The position numbers were made by a program, and so were the translations under genes. A model generated the notes under the pieces. The model saw nothing but the letters and a program-made list of their open reading frames with translations. It had not been told where the DNA came from and made no database searches. From the NCBI GenBank assembly GCA_001897035.1, contig MKRS01000404.1, forward strand, positions 1 through 8,721: a stretch of DNA of 8,721 bases, read 5' to 3'. Positions 6,482 through 8,721 of this stretch are shown piece after piece. Every line of letters starts with the position of its first letter. Position 1 is the stretch's first letter. The stretch comes from Bacteroidales bacterium 45-6. Its GTDB lineage: Bacteria > Bacteroidota > Bacteroidia > Bacteroidales > Dysgonomonadaceae.

Positions 6482-7177
6482 TTACGATTTTGCTTTTCGG
6501 TGTTCGAGCATCCAATGGTAGATGTCAGATTTGTGAAAAAACTTTTCGACGCTTCCATGCGTGCCGCCTTTCACTTCATCGAACATGATTTCTGCGTTGG
6601 GGTTTGATTTTCGAATGGCGTTGTAGATTTTTTTAGACTCCGAAATGGGGACACTGCGGTCGGCGGTGCCGTGTATCAGCCAAATAGGGACTTGCCCCAA
6701 ACTGCTTGCTTCGGATAAGGTGCCGCCTCCACAGATGGCGACGGCAGCCGCCACCCGGTCGGGAAATTTACCGGCCACTTCCATGGTTCCGTATCCACCG
6801 AGGCTCATCCCACAAATATAAATTCGTGATTCGTCGGCTTGGGGGTAATTTTTGAGCACGTAGTCCACCACTTCCATCACTTTCGAGGCATTCCAGGCGC
6901 CTTGTGTTTGCGGTGCGACCACAAAACCCGGCACGTCTTGCCCGCGCCCCATGGCATACAGCACCCCATATCTTTTCACCTTATCTAAATTGTTCCCGCA
7001 CAAGCTGCGTCCGTGAAGGAATACAAAAATGGGCTGAAGCGCACTTTCCCGGTTGTTTTCGGGTGTGTGTAGCCAAAAGGAATAGGTCGTTTTTCCTCGG
7101 ACAGCTTCGCATTTTTGAGCCGATAGCGTTGTTGCAAACAAGATTGAAAGAAGAAGCAAACCGAAGATATAGCGCAT
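6482..7177 (-). CDS. secreted alpha/beta hydrolase (esterase / dienelactone hydrolase-like)
   Basis: Predicted exported serine hydrolase (231 aa) of the alpha/beta-hydrolase fold, close in layout to carboxylesterase/phospholipase and PHB-depolymerase-like esterases. A signal peptide is clear: MRY, a hydrophobic core (FGLLLLSILFATTL) and a probable signal peptidase I cut after LSA (residue 20). There is no lipobox. The oxyanion region is FVFLHGRS (51-58), the nucleophile elbow GMSLGG gives Ser125, GTADRSVP gives Asp173, and GGTHGS gives His207, so the triad is complete. I placed the start at ATG 7175-7177. Upstream in-frame ATGs (7210 and 7249) would put 11 or 24 extra residues before the signal peptide. 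It is separated by 149 bp from the DUF1801 gene and 212 bp from the glycosyltransferases, so it is probably transcribed alone. Its substrate is unknown. Confidence 0.88.
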   Translation of the reverse strand: MRYIFGLLLLSILFATTLSAQKCEAVRGKTTYSFWLHTPENNRESALQPIFVFLHGRSLCGNNLDKVKRYGVLYAMGRGQDVPGFVVAPQTQGAWNASKVMEVVDYVLKNYPQADESRIYICGMSLGGYGTMEVAGKFPDRVAAAVAICGGGTLSEASSLGQVPIWLIHGTADRSVPISESKKIYNAIRKSNPNAEIMFDEVKGGTHGSVEKFFHKSDIYHWMLEHRKAKS

Positions 7178-7218
7178 AAATGATAGTTTTTGATGGGTGA
7201 TTGATGACATTTGATTCC

Positions 7219-7249
7219 TAAAAATACCAATTTGGAGCAAAAAGTCCAA
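7219..7249 (-). promoter_or_regulatory. candidate promoter of the alpha/beta hydrolase gene
   Basis: On the minus strand a TTG (7247-7249) is followed after 20 nt by TATTTTTA (7219-7226). This matches the spacing of the Bacteroidota promoter pattern (TTG/TTTG, 19-21 nt, TAnnTTTG), with the last base of the -7 box different. Transcription would begin near 7213, about 36 nt before the ATG at 7177. That would also exclude the start at 7249 and leave almost no leader for the one at 7210. The match is imperfect in an AT-rich spacer, so it could be chance. Confidence 0.3.
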
Positions 7250-7326
7250 CTTTATTGAATTTGATTTGGCTTTTTTAGGGTTTGTTTGGAAAATGTTTTT
7301 TTGGTTACGAGGCGGGCGTTGATCCT

Positions 7327-7680
7327 TTATTTGCCGGTTTTCTGCTTGTTCTCGTCGGCTCTGAATTCGACGATCCTTCTTATTAAATCGTATGGAATCG
7401 CTTCCTTGAGGGGAAATTGTACCGAGCCTTTTCCTTGTTTGTATTTGGAAAGTTCGTCTGAAAAGCGGGCGTGGCCTGCTGGGGTTGCGTAAAGACCGAC
7501 GTGGTTTTTATAACCCGCAAAATACACTAAGGGCTTGCCGTTGAGCTTGTAGGCGGGCATCCCGTATGCAATGGATTCGAGACTGTCCGGCGCGGCTGTT
7601 TTTATTGTTTCCCGAATTTTTGTTAGTATCGCCTGTGTTTCAATTGGAAAATTGGATATGTACTTGTCTATTTCATTCAT
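7327..7680 (-). CDS. DUF1801 (YdhG-like) domain protein
   Basis: Small cytoplasmic protein (117 aa) made up of one DUF1801 / YdhG-like domain, a fold related to the frataxin/CyaY-like group and sometimes labelled iron chaperone-like without firm evidence. Typical family words are AYGMPAYKLNGKPLVYFAGY (residues 38-57), HVGLYATPAGHARF (60-73), the SKYKQGKGSVQFPL stretch (78-91) and the C-terminal IPYDLIRRIVEFR (95-107). It is full length for the family. There is no signal peptide or membrane segment. The ATG at 7678-7680 begins the domain directly. The inverted repeat copy C lies 57 nt upstream, with its conserved TATACTTTAC end facing this gene, so part of the promoter may lie in the repeat. 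The biochemical function is unknown. Confidence 0.88.
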   Translation of the reverse strand: MNEIDKYISNFPIETQAILTKIRETIKTAAPDSLESIAYGMPAYKLNGKPLVYFAGYKNHVGLYATPAGHARFSDELSKYKQGKGSVQFPLKEAIPYDLIRRIVEFRADENKQKTGK

Positions 7681-7736
7681 CGTGTTTGTGTGTTGGTATT
7701 TAAGTTGTGGTTAAAATTGATTATCTCGTTATTTAC

Positions 7737-7798
7737 GTAAAGTATAGCCTTTTGCTGTTAACTGATAGCTGTTAGAAAAAGCTCATGGCTACCAGCTT
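7737..7798 (-). repeat. dispersed intergenic repeat, copy C (inverted relative to A and B)
   Basis: Read on the minus strand this segment starts AAGCTGGTAGC, continues with TTTTTCTAACAGCTATC and AAAGGCTATACTTTAC. It lines up with copy B (AAGCTGATAGC, TTTTCTAAAAGCTATC, AAAGGCTGTACTTTGC) over 62 nt, with a few substitutions and short length differences. Similarity fades after the ACTTT box; the AAAAATACG block of copies A and B is not clearly kept. It lies 33 nt after the photolyase stop codon and 57 nt before the DUF1801 start. CTGATAGC (7762-7769) and GCTACCAG (7788-7795) can pair with one mismatch. Confidence 0.65.
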
Positions 7799-7831
7799 AT
7801 ATATTTATGTGGCAACAAATGAATTTTTCAC

Positions 7832-8721
7832 TCAGCTGTCTTTCAGCGCTTTTTTATAAGCAGTTAAAGCTCTTAGCCTTGCTTCTTCGTGCTTCACGAT
7901 GGGTGACGGGGTTTTTTCTGAATCGGGATTCCAACGCCTGACGTATTCCAATTGCTTGTCAAACTTTTCAGTTTGTGCGCTCGGGTTGAATACTCGGAAG
8001 TAAGGTGCTGCATCGCATCCGCAACCTGCCGCCCATTGCCAATTGCCGTTGTTGGCGGCAAGGTCGTAGTCGATCAGTTTTCGGGCAAAGTAGGCTTCGC
8101 CCCATCGCCAGTCGATGAGCAAATGCTTGGTGAGGAAACTTGCGGCAATCATTCTCACGCGGTTGTGCATGAATCCCGTTTGGTTGAGCTGCCGCATTCC
8201 GGCATCGACAATGGGGTAGCCGGTATTGCCTTGGCACCAGCTTTGGAATTCTTGCATGTTGTTTCGCCAGGCGATGCGTTCGTATTCTATTCGGAAACAA
8301 CTGTTTTCCACGTGCGGGAAATGAAACAGGATTTGCATGAAGAATTCCCTCCAGATGAGTTCCGAAAGCCATACTTCGTTGTTTTTCAAGGCAAAAGAGA
8401 TACATTTACGGATGGAAATTGTCCCGAACCGGAGTGCAACGCTAAGGTGCGTGGTGTGGTCGAGCGAAGGAAAATCGCGAAATTTGTCGTAATCGCCAAC
8501 AATGGTTTGGTTCAATACGGGATTTTCGAATCGGATGTCGGTCTTTTGAAATCCAATGGCTGCCAGCGAATGGATACTTTGCTTTTCGGAATGGATAAGA
8601 TTTTGAAAATCGATTGGATAAGCTTGATAATTGACTGGAGAAAGTGTCGATTTCCACTTTTTGGAATAAGGGGTGAAAACTGTGTAAGGCTTTCCGTCAT
8701 TCTTCGTTATTTCCGATTTTT
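7832..8721 (-). CDS. phrB: deoxyribodipyrimidine photo-lyase, class I CPD type, C-terminal part (5' end outside window)
   Basis: Flavoenzyme that uses light to split UV-induced cyclobutane pyrimidine dimers in DNA. The frame is open from the right edge to a TGA at 7832-7834, giving 295 visible residues without frameshift; the N-terminal antenna domain is mostly outside. Visible in order are KPYTVFTPYSKKW (10-22, end of the alpha/beta domain), the FAD-phosphate region HLSVALRFGTIS (91-102), ELIWREF (120-126, Glu and Trp that contact the dimer), WCQGNTGYPIVDAGMRQL (161-178), MHNRVRM (184-190), IDWRWGE (202-208), DLAANNGNWQWA (219-230) and DAAPYFRVFNP (236-246). The electron-transfer tryptophans corresponding to E. 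coli Trp306, Trp359 and Trp382 appear as Trp161, Trp204 and Trp227, so the enzyme should be active. A TTG at 8513-8515 is only an internal codon. A cryptochrome role is less likely given the intact dimer-binding residues. Confidence 0.93.
   Translation of the reverse strand, partial: KSEITKNDGKPYTVFTPYSKKWKSTLSPVNYQAYPIDFQNLIHSEKQSIHSLAAIGFQKTDIRFENPVLNQTIVGDYDKFRDFPSLDHTTHLSVALRFGTISIRKCISFALKNNEVWLSELIWREFFMQILFHFPHVENSCFRIEYERIAWRNNMQEFQSWCQGNTGYPIVDAGMRQLNQTGFMHNRVRMIAASFLTKHLLIDWRWGEAYFARKLIDYDLAANNGNWQWAAGCGCDAAPYFRVFNPSAQTEKFDKQLEYVRRWNPDSEKTPSPIVKHEEARLRALTAYKKALKDS

Noticed and set aside
7178..7249. Longer N-terminus of the alpha/beta hydrolase (starts at 7249 or 7210)
   Set aside because: Either start would put 11-24 extra residues before a clean signal peptide, and the candidate promoter overlaps the longer start.
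8442..8700. Short minus-strand frames near the right edge, taken as a sign of a frameshifted photolyase
   Set aside because: Translating the photolyase frame through 8516-8721 gives continuous, family-like sequence (including PYTVFTPYSKKW), so the gene is intact and only cut by the window edge.

Overview
The window reads as chromosomal DNA from a member of the Bacteroidota, most likely the order Bacteroidales. The support is the type of proteins: a Bacteroidota-style PlsC-like acyltransferase with an NHPxGG motif, a DUF58 protein and a DUF1801 protein. Most starts also lack a clear Shine-Dalgarno sequence, as is usual in this phylum. The genus cannot be fixed from the sequence alone. Coding is moderate in GC, while the intergenic DNA is AT-rich.

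Layout, left to right. The 3' end of a DUF58 gene (+) enters at the left edge and converges on an Old Yellow Enzyme-family flavin oxidoreductase (-). All remaining genes are on the minus strand, so transcription runs from right to left. After a 311-bp spacer come a PlsC-like acyltransferase, a second spacer, and a tight three-gene block: GT4 glycosyltransferase, PF03706-type multi-spanning membrane protein, and another GT4 glycosyltransferase. Read in the direction of transcription, the block starts with the 391-aa glycosyltransferase (5094-6269). It overlaps by one base (TGATG) with the membrane protein, which is followed after 17 bp by the second glycosyltransferase, with a GTG start. Further right are a secreted alpha/beta hydrolase, a small DUF1801 protein, and the C-terminal two thirds of a class I CPD photolyase that runs off the right edge.

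How the genes may work together. The two GT4 enzymes and the PF03706 protein very probably form one transcription unit. The acyltransferase lies 143 bp downstream on the same strand and may belong to the same pathway. The set would suit assembly of a membrane glycolipid or a lipid-linked glycan: two sugar transfers, a membrane protein, and an acyl transfer. That function is inference from family membership and gene order. The oxidoreductase, hydrolase, DUF1801 protein and photolyase look like unrelated housekeeping or stress genes.

The most notable non-coding feature is a degenerate repeat family of about 56-69 nt, rich in GCTRATAGC-type words. It occurs three times in 8.7 kb, each time about 33-46 nt after a stop codon. 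Two copies point one way and the third is inverted. I found no CRISPR array, rRNA, tRNA, insertion sequence or prophage gene. No clearly novel multi-gene system is evident. The best candidates for follow-up are the repeat family, the glycosyltransferase/membrane protein/acyltransferase cluster, and the unexplained 6361-6480 intergenic block.
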